Notes: generated by a model not told the origin, from the letters alone. Counted from the first letter of the stretch, positions 39,669 through 50,799 are shown. The stretch: DNA of 56,821 nt from an uncultured Prochlorococcus sp. (GCA_902587615.1 CACILY010000004.1:1-56821), one strand, 5' to 3'. A program made the numbers and translations.

Positions 39669-39876
39669 AGATAATTCGGTATCCGCTTAGGATATTGATG
39701 AAATAGGCCAAGAAAATGAAGCTGAGATTTTTGTTGCAATGACTTCATTCAATTTGTATTGATTCAGAGCTTTAAGGGCTTTCAACATTAATAACCCTGT
39801 TACAGCAACCTTTGTGAGGATCTAAGACAAAAGATTAAAACCACATCTCCTAAAGAATTAATGACCAATTTCGAAT

Positions 39877-41298
39877 ATGAGCCTAGATTCAATCTCTAAG
39901 AACAAAATTACAGTGCTAAGCGGTGATGAGATTTGGAGGAAAATCCAGAACTCTCTTCAACAAAACTTAAGCAAGCCTTCATACGAAACCTGGATTAGAC
40001 CTACGCTGTTCAGTCTCTTTGAAGAAGAGCTGCTTACTTTGCTTGCTCCTAATCCTTTCTCGAGCAATTATCTTAAAAAGCATTATTCAAAAACTATTGA
40101 AAAGCTAGCGAGTGAGATCTGCAATAGGCCTATTAAAGTTAACTTTAAGACTAAGGATGAAAAACAAGTTTCTATTGAACCTCCTTCTACAGAGTTTATT
40201 TCGCCTTCCTCTCTCCCTGGGCCTAGTAAGAGTCCTGAAACGCCCGGTAAGTCAATTAAAAAGAATTTTCCTTTATTGAACTCAAGATATGTATTTAATA
40301 GATTCGTTGTTGGCCCTAATAGTCGGATGGCACATGCTGCTGCCATGGCGGTAGCAGAAGCCCCTGGCCGTGAATTTAATCCTCTTTTTATTTGTGGTGG
40401 TGTTGGATTAGGAAAAACACATCTTATGCAGGCTATTGGACATTATCGCTTGGAAATTGATCCAAATGCAAAGGTTACCTATGTCTCTACTGAGACTTTT
40501 ACTAATGATTTGATTATTGCAATAAGGAAATCTGGAATGCAATCATTTAGAGATAGATATAGAGCTGCTGATTTACTACTAGTAGATGATATTCAATTTA
40601 TAGAAGGAAAGGAGTATACCCAAGAAGAGTTCTTTTATACCTTCAATGCCCTTCATGAAGCGGGACGGCAGATTGTTCTGACAAGTGATAGGCCTCCTAA
40701 TCAAATTCCTAGGCTTCAAGAACGTTTGATTTCGAGATTCTCTATGGGATTGATTGCAGATATTCAGGTGCCGGATTTAGAGACAAGGATGGCTATTTTG
40801 CAAAAGAAAGCTGAGCAGGAACGTATGCGTCTGCCAAGGGATTTAATTCAATTTATTGCAGGACGATTCACTTCAAATATTAGAGAACTAGAAGGTGCTT
40901 TCACTAGAGCTGTCGCATTTGCTTCTATTACAGGGTTACCGATGAATGTGGAATCAGTAGCTCCATTATTAGACCCAATTGGTCAAGGTGTTGAGGTAAC
41001 CCCTCGACAGCTTCTTGATAAAGTTGCAGAGGTATTTCAGGTTACAGTAGAGGAAATGAAAAGCGTTAGTAGACGAAGAGCTGTTAGCCAATCTCGACAA
41101 GTAGGCATGTATTTAATGCGTCATAGTACAGATTTGAGCTTGCCTCGAATTGGCGAGGCATTTGGGGGGAAAGATCACACAACAGTTATCTATGCGATTG
41201 AACAAGTGGAAAAGAAGTTATCTAGTGATCCAGATTTAGCAAGTAAAGTTCAGCGTGTGAAAGATTTGCTTCAAATAGATTCTAGAAAACGAAGTTAG
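39877..41298 (+). CDS. dnaA: Chromosomal replication initiator DnaA
   Basis: [82 protein letters not shown]. Confidence 0.98.
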   Translation: MSLDSISKNKITVLSGDEIWRKIQNSLQQNLSKPSYETWIRPTLFSLFEEELLTLLAPNPFSSNYLKKHYSKTIEKLASEICNRPIKVNFKTKDEKQVSIEPPSTEFISPSSLPGPSKSPETPGKSIKKNFPLLNSRYVFNRFVVGPNSRMAHAAAMAVAEAPGREFNPLFICGGVGLGKTHLMQAIGHYRLEIDPNAKVTYVSTETFTNDLIIAIRKSGMQSFRDRYRAADLLLVDDIQFIEGKEYTQEEFFYTFNALHEAGRQIVLTSDRPPNQIPRLQERLISRFSMGLIADIQVPDLETRMAILQKKAEQERMRLPRDLIQFIAGRFTSNIRELEGAFTRAVAFASITGLPMNVESVAPLLDPIGQGVEVTPRQLLDKVAEVFQVTVEEMKSVSRRRAVSQSRQVGMYLMRHSTDLSLPRIGEAFGGKDHTTVIYAIEQVEKKLSSDPDLASKVQRVKDLLQIDSRKRS

Positions 41299-41960
41299 CA
41301 CTTTGCTCCGCTCCATCCGGCAAGATGAGATGCGGTGAACGAACAGATTAATTTTCTTGCTACAGGAAGAGCTGGTGCAAGATTTTTTGAGTTAAAAGGA
41401 GGTAAGGGCCTACGACGTAGCCATGTACACCAGTAATACTCATGATAAGGAATTGATGGATTCTTAACGATTAAATTTTCTCTTTTTAATTTCCAAACAA
41501 GGCTTCTATAAGGATCATCTTTCATTTCTAAAAGGCTTATAGGAAGAGATTGAGCGGACTGAGGGCCGACACCTCTATTGTCATAAAGATAAAGCCAACC
41601 CTTATTTGCAAGATAGTCAAGACTGTCTTGCACTTTTTCTGTATTTATTTGACTAACTATGTAGCCATATGCCATTAATTCTTCGTTTATTTCAATTAAT
41701 GCTCTTAGTCGATGATGACGGTCTAGCATCCACAGCTCATCATTAAGGTTGCTAACTAAAGGAACAGGTTTGTTTTTGAAGTAGGAAAGTCTTTCATTAT
41801 CGCTTAACTGAGTAAACTCTTGCTTCCGTTGCAATACTTCTGCCAGTCCGATGCACATTTGAGTTGGGTGTAGGCTTTTGATCTTTACTTTGAAAAGCTG
41901 TTGATTTGTTTTGGGGTTAGGGATAGAGGAATAAGAAATAGAGGATAGGTTTGTTGACAT
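41295..41960 (-). CDS. ParB-like nuclease family protein (ParBc_2-like)
   Basis: [19 protein letters not shown]...[17 protein letters not shown]. Confidence 0.7.
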   Translation of the reverse strand: MSTNLSSISYSSIPNPKTNQQLFKVKIKSLHPTQMCIGLAEVLQRKQEFTQLSDNERLSYFKNKPVPLVSNLNDELWMLDRHHRLRALIEINEELMAYGYIVSQINTEKVQDSLDYLANKGWLYLYDNRGVGPQSAQSLPISLLEMKDDPYRSLVWKLKRENLIVKNPSIPYHEYYWCTWLRRRPLPPFNSKNLAPALPVARKLICSFTASHLAGWSGAKC

Positions 41961-42022
41961 GTAATTCCTGTTTTATTTGGAAAGTAAGTAGATGAATATG
42001 TTGAGGATGTGAAAGAAGACGG

Positions 42023-43291
42023 TTAATTAGATATTGATTGTTTTAGAAAAGGATCTGGGTTTTGGTCAAATCTATTATTAAAAGGTATGGACAATCCTTG
42101 CTCTACTCCATCAAGACTAGCTGTGTATTCAAGGGCTTGGCGAAGTTTTCTTGCGGAAAGTAATGGCATGTCTCTTGGTACTGATATTCGATCTTTTAGA
42201 TAGCGTAAGCCTGCGGCACTGTTTTTAAGAGGTATACAAGTTTTACCTGAAATCATCAATGTCAGAGCAGCTCTTAATGGTTGATCAAAAGAATCGCTGT
42301 CTAGAGGATTTACTAGCATTATTTTTTCACGATGTTTGATAACCCTTTCTAATGCAGTTTTTTCGGCATCATATTTTGTGGATGTTTTAAATGAGCTTTC
42401 TAGATCTCCGAGCCCCTCTCCTATATCAATTAGATGAGCTAACTTTTTTTGTCTAGAATTAGGCGTTAACCAACAGCCACCCATTTGAGGAGGCAGGTCA
42501 TGGGCATGTGTGTGAAAATCGGATTGCGTTCCTCTATAAATACTATCCTGTTCGAGAGTCCTAAACCATTTATCTATTAATAAGTAGTCTTCTCTTATGC
42601 AAACACCTTTGTAGTAAGTAAGTGATGCATTCATTCTTTCTAAGTATGGGATAAATATCACATCCGCACTACCAGGAAAAATTATTCCAGAACTATGTTT
42701 AGTAGGATCTAGTAAAAAAGATTTGTCTTTATGTAGGTGGCCTTCAAGCTCCTTGGCTATAAAGTGAAATTGTTCTCTTCTTTTTGTCTCTTCATTGTTA
42801 CCTCTAACTGGACTGCATAGCCATATGCACCAAGCCCTAAATAATTTTCTTTCTAAATTGCGTAAGTGAATACAGTCGGGATGCTCTAAAGGTTTCCCTA
42901 AGTAGCCAAATGCTTTTTCTAGGGCCAAGATTATTTGATCACTTTCTGTGATTAATCTTTGATCTATTTCTATTGCTGGGAGCATGCCAGATGGAACTTT
43001 TTTTAAATACCAATCTTCTTTACGCCCATAACAGCGCATAGTGACTTTCCTTATTTGATATGGAATCCTTTTCCATTCCAGCCAAAGCCAAACTTTCTGA
43101 CAATATGGGCACCACGCATGATGATCTCTATATAAAGTCACTCTCACGTCTTTTGCAGATTGTCCAAATAAACGAATTAATGCATAAGGATTATTTGGAC
43201 CCTCTATTCGGTTGCTTTCTAATGAGGAGAGTTTTGATAATTCATTCCAACTTAATGCTTTAGTGGATTCTTTCATTGATTTGGACAACAA
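42023..43291 (-). CDS. Glutathione S-transferase-like protein
   Basis: VTLYRDHHAWCPYCQKVWLWLEWKRIPYQIRKVTM...LPAIEIDQRLITESDQI. Confidence 0.88.
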   Translation of the reverse strand: MLSKSMKESTKALSWNELSKLSSLESNRIEGPNNPYALIRLFGQSAKDVRVTLYRDHHAWCPYCQKVWLWLEWKRIPYQIRKVTMRCYGRKEDWYLKKVPSGMLPAIEIDQRLITESDQIILALEKAFGYLGKPLEHPDCIHLRNLERKLFRAWCIWLCSPVRGNNEETKRREQFHFIAKELEGHLHKDKSFLLDPTKHSSGIIFPGSADVIFIPYLERMNASLTYYKGVCIREDYLLIDKWFRTLEQDSIYRGTQSDFHTHAHDLPPQMGGCWLTPNSRQKKLAHLIDIGEGLGDLESSFKTSTKYDAEKTALERVIKHREKIMLVNPLDSDSFDQPLRAALTLMISGKTCIPLKNSAAGLRYLKDRISVPRDMPLLSARKLRQALEYTASLDGVEQGLSIPFNNRFDQNPDPFLKQSISN

Positions 43292-43318
43292 TTGGAGTAA
43301 TAGAGTTCGGTTTTTTTC

Positions 43319-44674
43319 TTGAAAGATTCTTTTGACTTAATAGTATTAGGAGCTGGTTCAGGTGGATTGGCTGCGGCTAAAAGGGCTGCCTCCTATGGAG
43401 CTAAAGTCGCAATTATTGAAGGAGATCGCGTTGGTGGTACATGTGTAATTCGAGGATGTGTTCCTAAGAAATTGTTGGTCTATGGTTCTTTGTATGGACA
43501 TTATCTTGAAAATGCTAGTAGCTATGGAGTTCAATTTAGTGGGGTTAAATTTGACACTGGAAAATTGTTGTCAAATGTGAGGAAAGAAGTTGATCGTTTA
43601 AATAAGTTGCATATTCAATTCTTGTCTAAATCAGGTGTTGAGCTTTTTACAGGTTGGGGCAGATTTACTGGACCTAATTCAATCTCAATAAGGAAATCTG
43701 ATGATAAGCAAGAAAATTTAGAACTTTCAGCAAAACATATTTTGGTAGCTGTAGGTGGACAGCCTATTCGGCCTGATATTAAAGGAGCTTCTTTGGGATG
43801 GGTTAGTGACGATATGTTTTTACAGCAGACTTACCCTGAAAAAGTAATAATTATTGGAGGAGGGTTTATTGCGTGCGAATTTGCTTCTATTCTTAACGGA
43901 ATTGGAGTTGAGGTTACGCAATTAGTTAGAGGACCTGAACTTTTAAGAGGGTTTGATCTTGAATTAGCACGATCTCTCAAAGAAGGAATGAAAGGGAACG
44001 GAATTGATTTACGATTTAACACTTCTTTGTTAGGAATAGAGGGTAAGAACGGAGATATGACTGTGATTACAAATAATAATAAATATAATACTGCTGGTGT
44101 TCTCTTTGCTGTAGGAAGAAAGCCCTATCTTAAAGGTCTTGATATAGATAAAGCAGGTGTAAGAGTTATGGATAATAAAATCGAAGTTGATCAATTTAAT
44201 ATGACAAATATTCCTGGAATTTATGCTATTGGAGATGTTACTAATAGAATAAATCTTACACCTGTTGCAATTTCTGAGGGGAGGAACTTCTCTGATAGAT
44301 TATATGCAAATAAAGATGGTTTTGTAAGTTATCAATTAGTACCAAAGGCAGTATTTAGTCAACCTGAGATTGCATCGGTTGGACTTAGTGAAGAGGAAGC
44401 ATTTAATAAGTTTCCTGGCCAAATTAAAATTTATAAATCTACCTTTCGCCCTATGTCAAACTCCTTATCTCAGAAAGGAGGGAAGTGTCTTATGAAATTA
44501 ATTGTTGAAATTAAATCAGAGAAAATTATCGGCTGTCACATGATTGGGGAACATTCCGCAGAAATAATTCAAATGGCTTCAATATCTTTAATGATGGGTG
44601 CAAAAAAAGAAGATTTTGATAAAACTATGGCACTTCATCCAACATTAGCAGAAGAGTTTGTGACTATGAAATAG
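43319..44674 (+). CDS. gor: Glutathione reductase
   Basis: GAGSGGLAAAKRAASYGAKVAIIEGDRVGGTCVIRGCVPKKLLVYGS (CVIRGC). Confidence 0.95.
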   Translation: MKDSFDLIVLGAGSGGLAAAKRAASYGAKVAIIEGDRVGGTCVIRGCVPKKLLVYGSLYGHYLENASSYGVQFSGVKFDTGKLLSNVRKEVDRLNKLHIQFLSKSGVELFTGWGRFTGPNSISIRKSDDKQENLELSAKHILVAVGGQPIRPDIKGASLGWVSDDMFLQQTYPEKVIIIGGGFIACEFASILNGIGVEVTQLVRGPELLRGFDLELARSLKEGMKGNGIDLRFNTSLLGIEGKNGDMTVITNNNKYNTAGVLFAVGRKPYLKGLDIDKAGVRVMDNKIEVDQFNMTNIPGIYAIGDVTNRINLTPVAISEGRNFSDRLYANKDGFVSYQLVPKAVFSQPEIASVGLSEEEAFNKFPGQIKIYKSTFRPMSNSLSQKGGKCLMKLIVEIKSEKIIGCHMIGEHSAEIIQMASISLMMGAKKEDFDKTMALHPTLAEEFVTMK

Positions 44675-44723
44675 CTATTATATTTAGATATAAATTCTAT
44701 GAGAATAACATGTTATTTCTTCT

Positions 44724-45824
44724 TTAAGAAATATCCCTTTCTTTTAATTTAATTGCCCAGTATTCAATTGATTTGAATGTTATCAAAATCATTGACACAG
44801 GAAGGACTACACAAATAATTAGCAATCTGAAATTATTAACTATATCTGGAAAAGTATGCGGAAGTATTTGATCTGTTAGGTATAAGAAATATATCCCCAA
44901 AAGGCTTGCTCCTTCTAGCCTGCTGATTTCTCCTTTAGTCCAAAAAATTGGTAAGCACGCAAGAGTGGATAAAACCATTATGGGAAAGTCTTTTTGGATT
45001 AAGATCTGTTCAACTTGTATACCCTTATTCCCTGCAAAAAGAGCACAGCTACTTAGAACTAATAGTTGATTTAAAAGACTACTGCCAATGACATTCCCTA
45101 TGGCCAGATCTGTTCGTCCTTTCATTGAAGCGACTAGAGAAGTAATTAGTTCAGGCATAGATGTTCCTGCTGAAACGATAGTCAGACCTATTACTGCTTC
45201 ACTGATTCCAAGTGATATCGCAAGAAAAGTGGCTCCATTAACTAATAAGTTTGAACCAAGAGTTAATAAAAGTATTCCAACTACTAGAAATGCAATTGAA
45301 AAACCCCATTGATTGAAAGAAGAGTTTCTTACTGTTAAAGGCTTATTACCTAAATCATCTTGGGAGTCTTCTTTTACGGTTCTTATTTCCCATGCGGTAT
45401 TAATTAATAAGGCAATTAACAGAGCTAATCCTGATTGCCAAGTAATCGTTCCAGCGGATGCCATTCCCCATACTGCGGCTGATACTGCTAAAAGTAAGGG
45501 GACATCCCTTCTGATAAGGCGACTTTCTACTTTTAAAGGAAGAACTAATGCGCTACTACCAAGAACAACTAAGACATTGAAAATATTACTTCCAACGACA
45601 TTACTTACTGCAAGTGCATCTGAACCTTTGATAAAGGAATTTAAGCTAACGAAAAGCTCAGGAGCACTTGTACCTAAAGAGACGATGGTTAAACCTATTA
45701 CAAGTTGAGGAATGCCTAGGATTCGAGCCAGTGATACTGATCCCTGTACAAATAGCTCTCCCCCACCAAACAATAAACCTATCCCTGCTAATAACTCAAT
45801 AATTGAAATCAAGAAAGATTGCAT
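44724..45824 (-). CDS. Calcium/sodium antiporter
   Basis: Duplicated LTIVSLGTSAPELFVSL / LTIVSAGTSMPELITSLVAS motifs of YrbG-type exchangers. Confidence 0.92.
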   Translation of the reverse strand: MQSFLISIIELLAGIGLLFGGGELFVQGSVSLARILGIPQLVIGLTIVSLGTSAPELFVSLNSFIKGSDALAVSNVVGSNIFNVLVVLGSSALVLPLKVESRLIRRDVPLLLAVSAAVWGMASAGTITWQSGLALLIALLINTAWEIRTVKEDSQDDLGNKPLTVRNSSFNQWGFSIAFLVVGILLLTLGSNLLVNGATFLAISLGISEAVIGLTIVSAGTSMPELITSLVASMKGRTDLAIGNVIGSSLLNQLLVLSSCALFAGNKGIQVEQILIQKDFPIMVLSTLACLPIFWTKGEISRLEGASLLGIYFLYLTDQILPHTFPDIVNNFRLLIICVVLPVSMILITFKSIEYWAIKLKERDIS

Positions 45825-45966
45825 AGGTTTCTTGGCACGATTTTTTAAGTGTTTCCTTTCAGGAAATGTTATTTGGTTGAGATCTTTTCATTAGTCATTT
45901 TCCTATTAGATTGATATTTAAATCTTCTTAGGTAAATGGTACCTAATTTATTGATCCTATATAGAG

Positions 45967-47040
45967 TTGATTAATTTGAATTCTTCCCCAGTCCAATTAA
46001 GTTTGCGTCAGCCTGACGATTGGCATTTACATCTTAGGGACGATCACCTGTTAAAGGTGACCGTCCCTCATTCAGCACGTATTTTTCGTAGGGCAGTTAT
46101 CATGCCTAATCTTTCTCCTCCTATTACGAGCATAGAGGCTGCTCGAAATTATAGGCAAAGAATATTAAATCAAGTCCCTACGCAGTTATCATTTACTCCT
46201 TTGATGACTGCTTATCTAACTGACTCTCTGCCTCCAGAAGTTTTAGAGCAAGGTTATTCAGATGGTGTGTTTTTTGCAGCAAAGCTTTACCCTGCGAATG
46301 CAACGACTAATTCATCTCTAGGTGTTAGTGATATTTCTCTCATTGACTCTCTGCTGGAGACAATGGAAAAGATAAATATGCCATTGTTAGTTCATGGAGA
46401 AGTAACTGATCCGGGCGTTGATGTATTCGATCGAGAAGCAGTTTTTATAGAACGTTATCTTCAGCCTATGTTGAAGAGATTTTCCAACTTACGTGTTGTT
46501 TTAGAGCACATCACCACCAAGAATGCTGTTGAGTTTGTTGAGACAAGTGGTTTTAATCTTGCTGCAACAATTACACCTCATCACTTACATATAAATAGGA
46601 ATGCAATGTTTTTAGGTGGCTTTCGCAGCGACTTTTATTGTCTGCCCATCGCAAAAAGAGAAGATCATCGACTGGCTTTACGTGATGCGGCTACAAGTGG
46701 CAAGCCATGCTTTTTTCTTGGAACTGATTCCGCTCCTCATGTACGTTCTCAGAAAGAAAATGCGTGCGGATGTGCAGGGATTTTTAATGCACCGTTCGCT
46801 TTAGAGAGTTATGCGGAAGTTTTTGATGAAGAAGGTAAAATTGATCGTCTAGAGGCCTTTGCTAGTGAATATGGCCCCTTATTTTATGGTTTACCACCAA
46901 ATACTAATACGATTAAATTAAGAAGGAACGAGCATGTAATCCCTAGAAATTACTCTTTTAAAGATCATGATTTAAAACCAGAGTCTTTTGTTCCTTTTCA
47001 TGCGGGAGAGACTCTAAAATGGTTTGCTGAAGCTGAATAA
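45967..47040 (+). CDS. pyrC: Dihydroorotase
   Basis: QPDDWHLHLRDDHLLKVTVPHSARIFRRAVIMPNLSPP; LGTDSAPH. Confidence 0.96.
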   Translation: MINLNSSPVQLSLRQPDDWHLHLRDDHLLKVTVPHSARIFRRAVIMPNLSPPITSIEAARNYRQRILNQVPTQLSFTPLMTAYLTDSLPPEVLEQGYSDGVFFAAKLYPANATTNSSLGVSDISLIDSLLETMEKINMPLLVHGEVTDPGVDVFDREAVFIERYLQPMLKRFSNLRVVLEHITTKNAVEFVETSGFNLAATITPHHLHINRNAMFLGGFRSDFYCLPIAKREDHRLALRDAATSGKPCFFLGTDSAPHVRSQKENACGCAGIFNAPFALESYAEVFDEEGKIDRLEAFASEYGPLFYGLPPNTNTIKLRRNEHVIPRNYSFKDHDLKPESFVPFHAGETLKWFAEAE

Positions 47041-47152
47041 AAATATAAAGCCAGCTAGTTTTTTGTTTTCAACTTCTAATTATCTTTTGAAGGTTTTATA
47101 TTCTCTTTATATGAAAAAACCGGCTCGAAGACTCTTCATAATTGGTTTTAAA

Positions 47153-47238
47153 TGGGAGTAGGGGGACTTGAACCCCCACGGCCTAAAGCGGCCAACAGAT
47201 TTTAAGTCTGGCGCGTCTACCAATTCCGCCATACTCCC
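47153..47238 (-). tRNA. tRNA-Leu (UAA)
   Basis: Minus strand GGGAGTATGGCGGAATTGGTAGACGCGCCAGACTTAAAATCTGTTGGCCGCTTTAGGCCGTGGGGGTTCAAGTCCCCCTACTCCCA; cloverleaf with long variable arm, anticodon TAA. Confidence 0.95.
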
Positions 47239-47301
47239 TTGAAAAGGATGGGCTACCCACCCTAACCTGATCTTAGATTTAGATATGCAATTTTCTTCAT
47301 A

Positions 47302-47553
47302 GTGACCTTTCTTGCTTTAGGAAATCAAATTACTTCAAGTTCTTTGCTTGTGATAGGGACTTACTTAGCCCTTGGTTTCGTCTATTTGGTTCTGGTTCCA
47401 TTGTTTCTTTATTTTTGGATGAACAATCGTTGGCATTTTATGGGGAAATTAGAACGTTTAGGGATTTATGGATTAGTTTTTCTTTTTTTCCCTGGCTTGA
47501 TTTTGTTTGCACCTTTTTTGAATCTTCGAATGAAGGCTCAGGGAGAGGACTGA
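47302..47553 (+). CDS. ndhL: NDH-1 subunit L
   Basis: Two-TM protein; [58 protein letters not shown] start. Confidence 0.88.
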   Translation: MTFLALGNQITSSSLLVIGTYLALGFVYLVLVPLFLYFWMNNRWHFMGKLERLGIYGLVFLFFPGLILFAPFLNLRMKAQGED

Positions 47554-47556
47554 TTC

Positions 47557-47886
47557 GTGACACGTGCAAGAGTTATTCAATTAGGACTATTAATTCTTCT
47601 CTTGGGAGGAGTGGGATATATTTTATTTCGTCTTTTAGGTCTTGATGAAGTTTCCTCTGGGATAGCTGCTGAAGCAGTACTTGTGTTTATTGTTATTGCT
47701 TGGACTGGATCTTATTTCCTTCGAGTAGTCACTGGCAAAATGACTTTTATTGAGCAAAGGAAGCGATATAGACAGGCTTATGACCAATTAACCAACTCAA
47801 AATTAGAGGCAAAATTTGCATCTATGTCCCAAGAGGAGAAAGATCGTTTGATAGAAGAACTCGAAAATGAGAAAAATGTTATTTAG
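47557..47886 (+). CDS. DUF3007-like membrane protein
   Basis: GLLILLLGGVGYILFRLLGLDEVSSGIAAEAVLVFIVIAWTGSYFLRVVTGKMTFIEQRKRYRQAYDQLT, next to ndhL. Confidence 0.8.
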   Translation: MTRARVIQLGLLILLLGGVGYILFRLLGLDEVSSGIAAEAVLVFIVIAWTGSYFLRVVTGKMTFIEQRKRYRQAYDQLTNSKLEAKFASMSQEEKDRLIEELENEKNVI

Positions 47887-47937
47887 TAACATTTTCAGGT
47901 ATTAGTTGTAATGAATTAATAGAAGGTAGATTGTTAA

Positions 47938-48774
47938 ATGAGTGATAATAGTGATTTATTGGACGTTACAACCTTGGAAAGTTCAAATATTAGTAACCTT
48001 TTCTCAAAAATAACCAAAGAGGGAAGAATTGCTTTAATGCCTTTTCTCATGGCAGGAGATCCAGATTTGAGAACTTCTGCTGAGATTTTGTTGAAATTAC
48101 AAGAGAAAGGGGCTGACATTATTGAATTAGGAATTCCTTATAGTGATCCTCTTGCTGACGGGCCAGTGATTCAGTTAGCGGCTTCAAGGGCACTTTCTTC
48201 GGGTACTTCGATATCTAGTGTTTTCAAAATGTTGGGTGGTTTGCGAGATAAATTGCACATACCAATAGTTCTTTTCACTTATTGCAATCCTTTAATTAAT
48301 CGAGGAATGGAAAGATTTTGTCATGATGCTTCTGAGGTAGGTGTCTCAGGCATTGTTGTGCCAGATCTACCTCTTGAAGAAGCAGAGAAATTTTCACCAA
48401 TTGCTTCAGCTAGTGGTTTGGATTTGATCTTATTAGTTGCACCAACAACACCTAAGGATCGTATAAAAAGGATTGCAGAGACAAGTAAAGGTTTTACATA
48501 TCTTGTAAGTGTTACGGGTGTAACAGGTGAACGTACAGTTGTAAATGATAGTGTTCAGACTCTTGTGAAAGAAATAAAAGAATCTTCCTCAAGTCATGTT
48601 GCTGTTGGATTTGGTATTTCGGCGGCTAAACATATTTCTAAAGTCCGTAGTTGGGGTGCTGACGGAGCAATAGTTGGAAGTGCACTTGTAAAAAGAATTT
48701 CAAAAGCTCGGCCTGGTTATGCTGTTGAAGAAGCTGGAATATTTTGTGAAGAGCTACGACAAGCCGTTCAATAA
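47938..48774 (+). CDS. trpA: Tryptophan synthase alpha subunit
   Basis: [47 protein letters not shown]. Confidence 0.97.
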   Translation: MSDNSDLLDVTTLESSNISNLFSKITKEGRIALMPFLMAGDPDLRTSAEILLKLQEKGADIIELGIPYSDPLADGPVIQLAASRALSSGTSISSVFKMLGGLRDKLHIPIVLFTYCNPLINRGMERFCHDASEVGVSGIVVPDLPLEEAEKFSPIASASGLDLILLVAPTTPKDRIKRIAETSKGFTYLVSVTGVTGERTVVNDSVQTLVKEIKESSSSHVAVGFGISAAKHISKVRSWGADGAIVGSALVKRISKARPGYAVEEAGIFCEELRQAVQ

Positions 48775-48810
48775 AGTGTAATTTAAAGAATCTTCTTATC
48801 ATTTTATAAG

Positions 48811-48847
48811 GCAAAAAAAAAAGCCCCGATATGTTCTGGGGCTTTCT
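48811..48847. terminator. Rho-independent terminator between convergent trpA and abrB-like gene
   Basis: AAAGCCCC-N-GGGGCTTT stem; minus strand continues with T10. Confidence 0.85.
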
Positions 48848-48903
48848 CTCTGCGGTTTTATTTGTTTTGTCTTTTGAGATTAACTAGTCTAGATCGATTT
48901 CCT

Positions 48904-49275
48904 TCAATCCTCGTCGTCTTCACTAGCTCCAGCAGGAACAAGCCTTATTTGCTTACGTCCTAGCTTGATCTCAAATTCATCACCAGCTTTTAGATCTAGT
49001 AGTGCTGTATATGCCTTGCCAATCAAAAGATTGCCATTGCCTTGAACAGTTGCTACATAACTAAGCTTTCTTCCACCTTTGCCTATTCCTGCTACTCCAG
49101 TTGCTCCAAGGCTTACACCTTTAGCTTCAAGGAGTGCCTCGTAAAAAGCTGTGAAGTTAAGACGATCTCCACCATCCTTCTTAGTGGATATATATCCACA
49201 AGCTTTAACAAGATCTGATTTACTGACATCACCAAGTTCTTTGACTTTGGTGAGTAGGTCGCTACCAGTGAGCAT
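48904..49275 (-). CDS. cyAbrB-type transcriptional regulator
   Basis: GSDLLTKVKELGDVSKSDLVKACGYISTKKDGGDRLNFTAFYEALLEAKG; GNLLIGKAYTALLDLKAGDEFEIKLGRKQIRL. Confidence 0.92.
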   Translation of the reverse strand: MLTGSDLLTKVKELGDVSKSDLVKACGYISTKKDGGDRLNFTAFYEALLEAKGVSLGATGVAGIGKGGRKLSYVATVQGNGNLLIGKAYTALLDLKAGDEFEIKLGRKQIRLVPAGASEDDED

Positions 49276-49373
49276 AATTTGAACTGTTTGAATTTACCTA
49301 ATTAACATAGCAAAATGTATGACAATTGTGTCAACATTAAAGTGATAATTTTCATGGATTATTAATCAATCAG

Positions 49374-49646
49374 ATGATGAACCAATTTGTTCTTTGGGGT
49401 AATTACTGTGAAGATGCAGTTGAAAAGCGAACCCCTTTTCGAGATGAGCATCTAGATAGGCTTAATTCACTTAAGGAGGAGGGGATACTGATTACCTTGG
49501 GGCCAACTAAATGTACTAGATATGTTTTTGGAATCTTTCAAGTTGAGAATGAGGATGAAGTAAGGAATATTATTCAGGAAGATGTTTATTGGAAGAAGGG
49601 AATATGGACTTCTTATGAAATTTATCCTTGGATCCAAGCTTTCTGA
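49374..49646 (+). CDS. YciI-like protein
   Basis: FVLWGNYCEDAVEKRTPFRDEHLDRLNSLKEEGILITLGP. Confidence 0.85.
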   Translation: MMNQFVLWGNYCEDAVEKRTPFRDEHLDRLNSLKEEGILITLGPTKCTRYVFGIFQVENEDEVRNIIQEDVYWKKGIWTSYEIYPWIQAF

Positions 49647-49999
49647 GCTTGTTCCCATATCCAATTTGCGACTATCTGATCTCCACCTTTACCAAGATAT
49701 TCTTCATAGCCACTCATACTTCCAATACCTAATCGAGCAACTTTAGCTATTTTTTCCGGGTCATCTAAACCATTACGTTTAAGAGATGAGATTTTTAGTG
49801 ATTTACCTCTTCTGATTATATTTCCTCCATTTACATGACATCCTGAACAATGTTGTATGAATAGTTTCTCTCCTTCAGATTGGCTAAGTGCTAATAAATG
49901 ATCTGCAGAAGTTAGGAGTGAAGAAATCAGAGTAAAAATAATTATGAGCTTCTTTGATTTTTTTCTTAAGTCAAAAATAATTCTTTTAAGAAGCTTCAT
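49622..49999 (-). CDS. Cytochrome c6-like protein
   Basis: Signal peptide, CSGCH haem motif, GIGSMSGYEEYLG (distal Met). Confidence 0.85.
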   Translation of the reverse strand: MKLLKRIIFDLRKKSKKLIIIFTLISSLLTSADHLLALSQSEGEKLFIQHCSGCHVNGGNIIRRGKSLKISSLKRNGLDDPEKIAKVARLGIGSMSGYEEYLGKGGDQIVANWIWEQAQKAWIQG

Positions 50000-50032
50000 C
50001 AGGAGAATACTTTATTAGTTCGAAATTACCGT

Positions 50033-50347
50033 TTAATTAACGTTATCGTTTTTCATTTCTTCTAATAAGAGGTCAAGCTGACTAAAAGGATCCACTTCTT
50101 CTGAAGTTTCTATTGACTGAGTATTGTTTTTCAACCAATGATTTTCTATCTCGCAAAGCCGATCGGCAACCTTTGGGAATCCTCCCAAAAAATATTCTCT
50201 CTGGAGCACCTCAAGGAGGGCCGACATTCGAGAAGATTCTGCTTGAAGACTTTGTCTCAGTTCAGCCTGGGTGCGCCCTTGCTGTTTGAGCCAGTCTTTT
50301 ATTAAAAGAGTAATTTCCTCTTCTATTTGATGTGACCACTGTTTCAT
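50033..50347 (-). CDS. Conserved hypothetical
   Basis: Intact 104-aa ORF in a compact operon-like context. Confidence 0.55.
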   Translation of the reverse strand: MKQWSHQIEEEITLLIKDWLKQQGRTQAELRQSLQAESSRMSALLEVLQREYFLGGFPKVADRLCEIENHWLKNNTQSIETSEEVDPFSQLDLLLEEMKNDNVN

Positions 50348-50350
50348 TCT

Positions 50351-50716
50351 TTAGAGTGGGAACCATTTATCAAGTTTGCGGAGAGCCTTGTTTCGAATCT
50401 CAGGAGTAACATGATTGCTCCAGAGGCTTATTACTGCTGTAAGGGCAACCAAATCATCACTGAAACCAGCTACAGGAATAAAATCTGGAACCAAGTCTAC
50501 GGGCATTATTAAGTAAGTTAATGCTGCAAACATTGAAACTTTTACTTGGTTAGGCGTTGAGGGGGCTATCAATATCTCAAATGCTTCTAAGGCAGGTTGA
50601 GCCAGAGTGCGACCTGCTCTGATTAAAACTTTTCTTAAAACACCTTCATCTATTACGGAGCTATCAATTACTTCTGCTTCGTAAATATTTCTTGTTGAAT
50701 CTTTCTTATTTGTCAT
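50351..50716 (-). CDS. DUF1232 (YkvA-like) membrane protein
   Basis: MFAALTYLIMPVDLVPDFIPVAGFSDDLVALTAVI. Confidence 0.88.
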   Translation of the reverse strand: MTNKKDSTRNIYEAEVIDSSVIDEGVLRKVLIRAGRTLAQPALEAFEILIAPSTPNQVKVSMFAALTYLIMPVDLVPDFIPVAGFSDDLVALTAVISLWSNHVTPEIRNKALRKLDKWFPL

Positions 50717-50799
50717 AGAGAATTAAAAAAAGATTTTGAAGTTCTAATAAGACTAGTTATATATGCACACTATTTTTCAAGAAATAATGATGGTGATCA

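Noticed and set aside
39338-39876. oriC next to dnaA
   Set aside because: No convincing cluster of TTATCCACA-like boxes seen in the upstream spacers.
45088-45894. Plus ORFs antisense to the antiporter
   Set aside because: Shadow ORFs created by repeated hydrophobic codons on the opposite strand.
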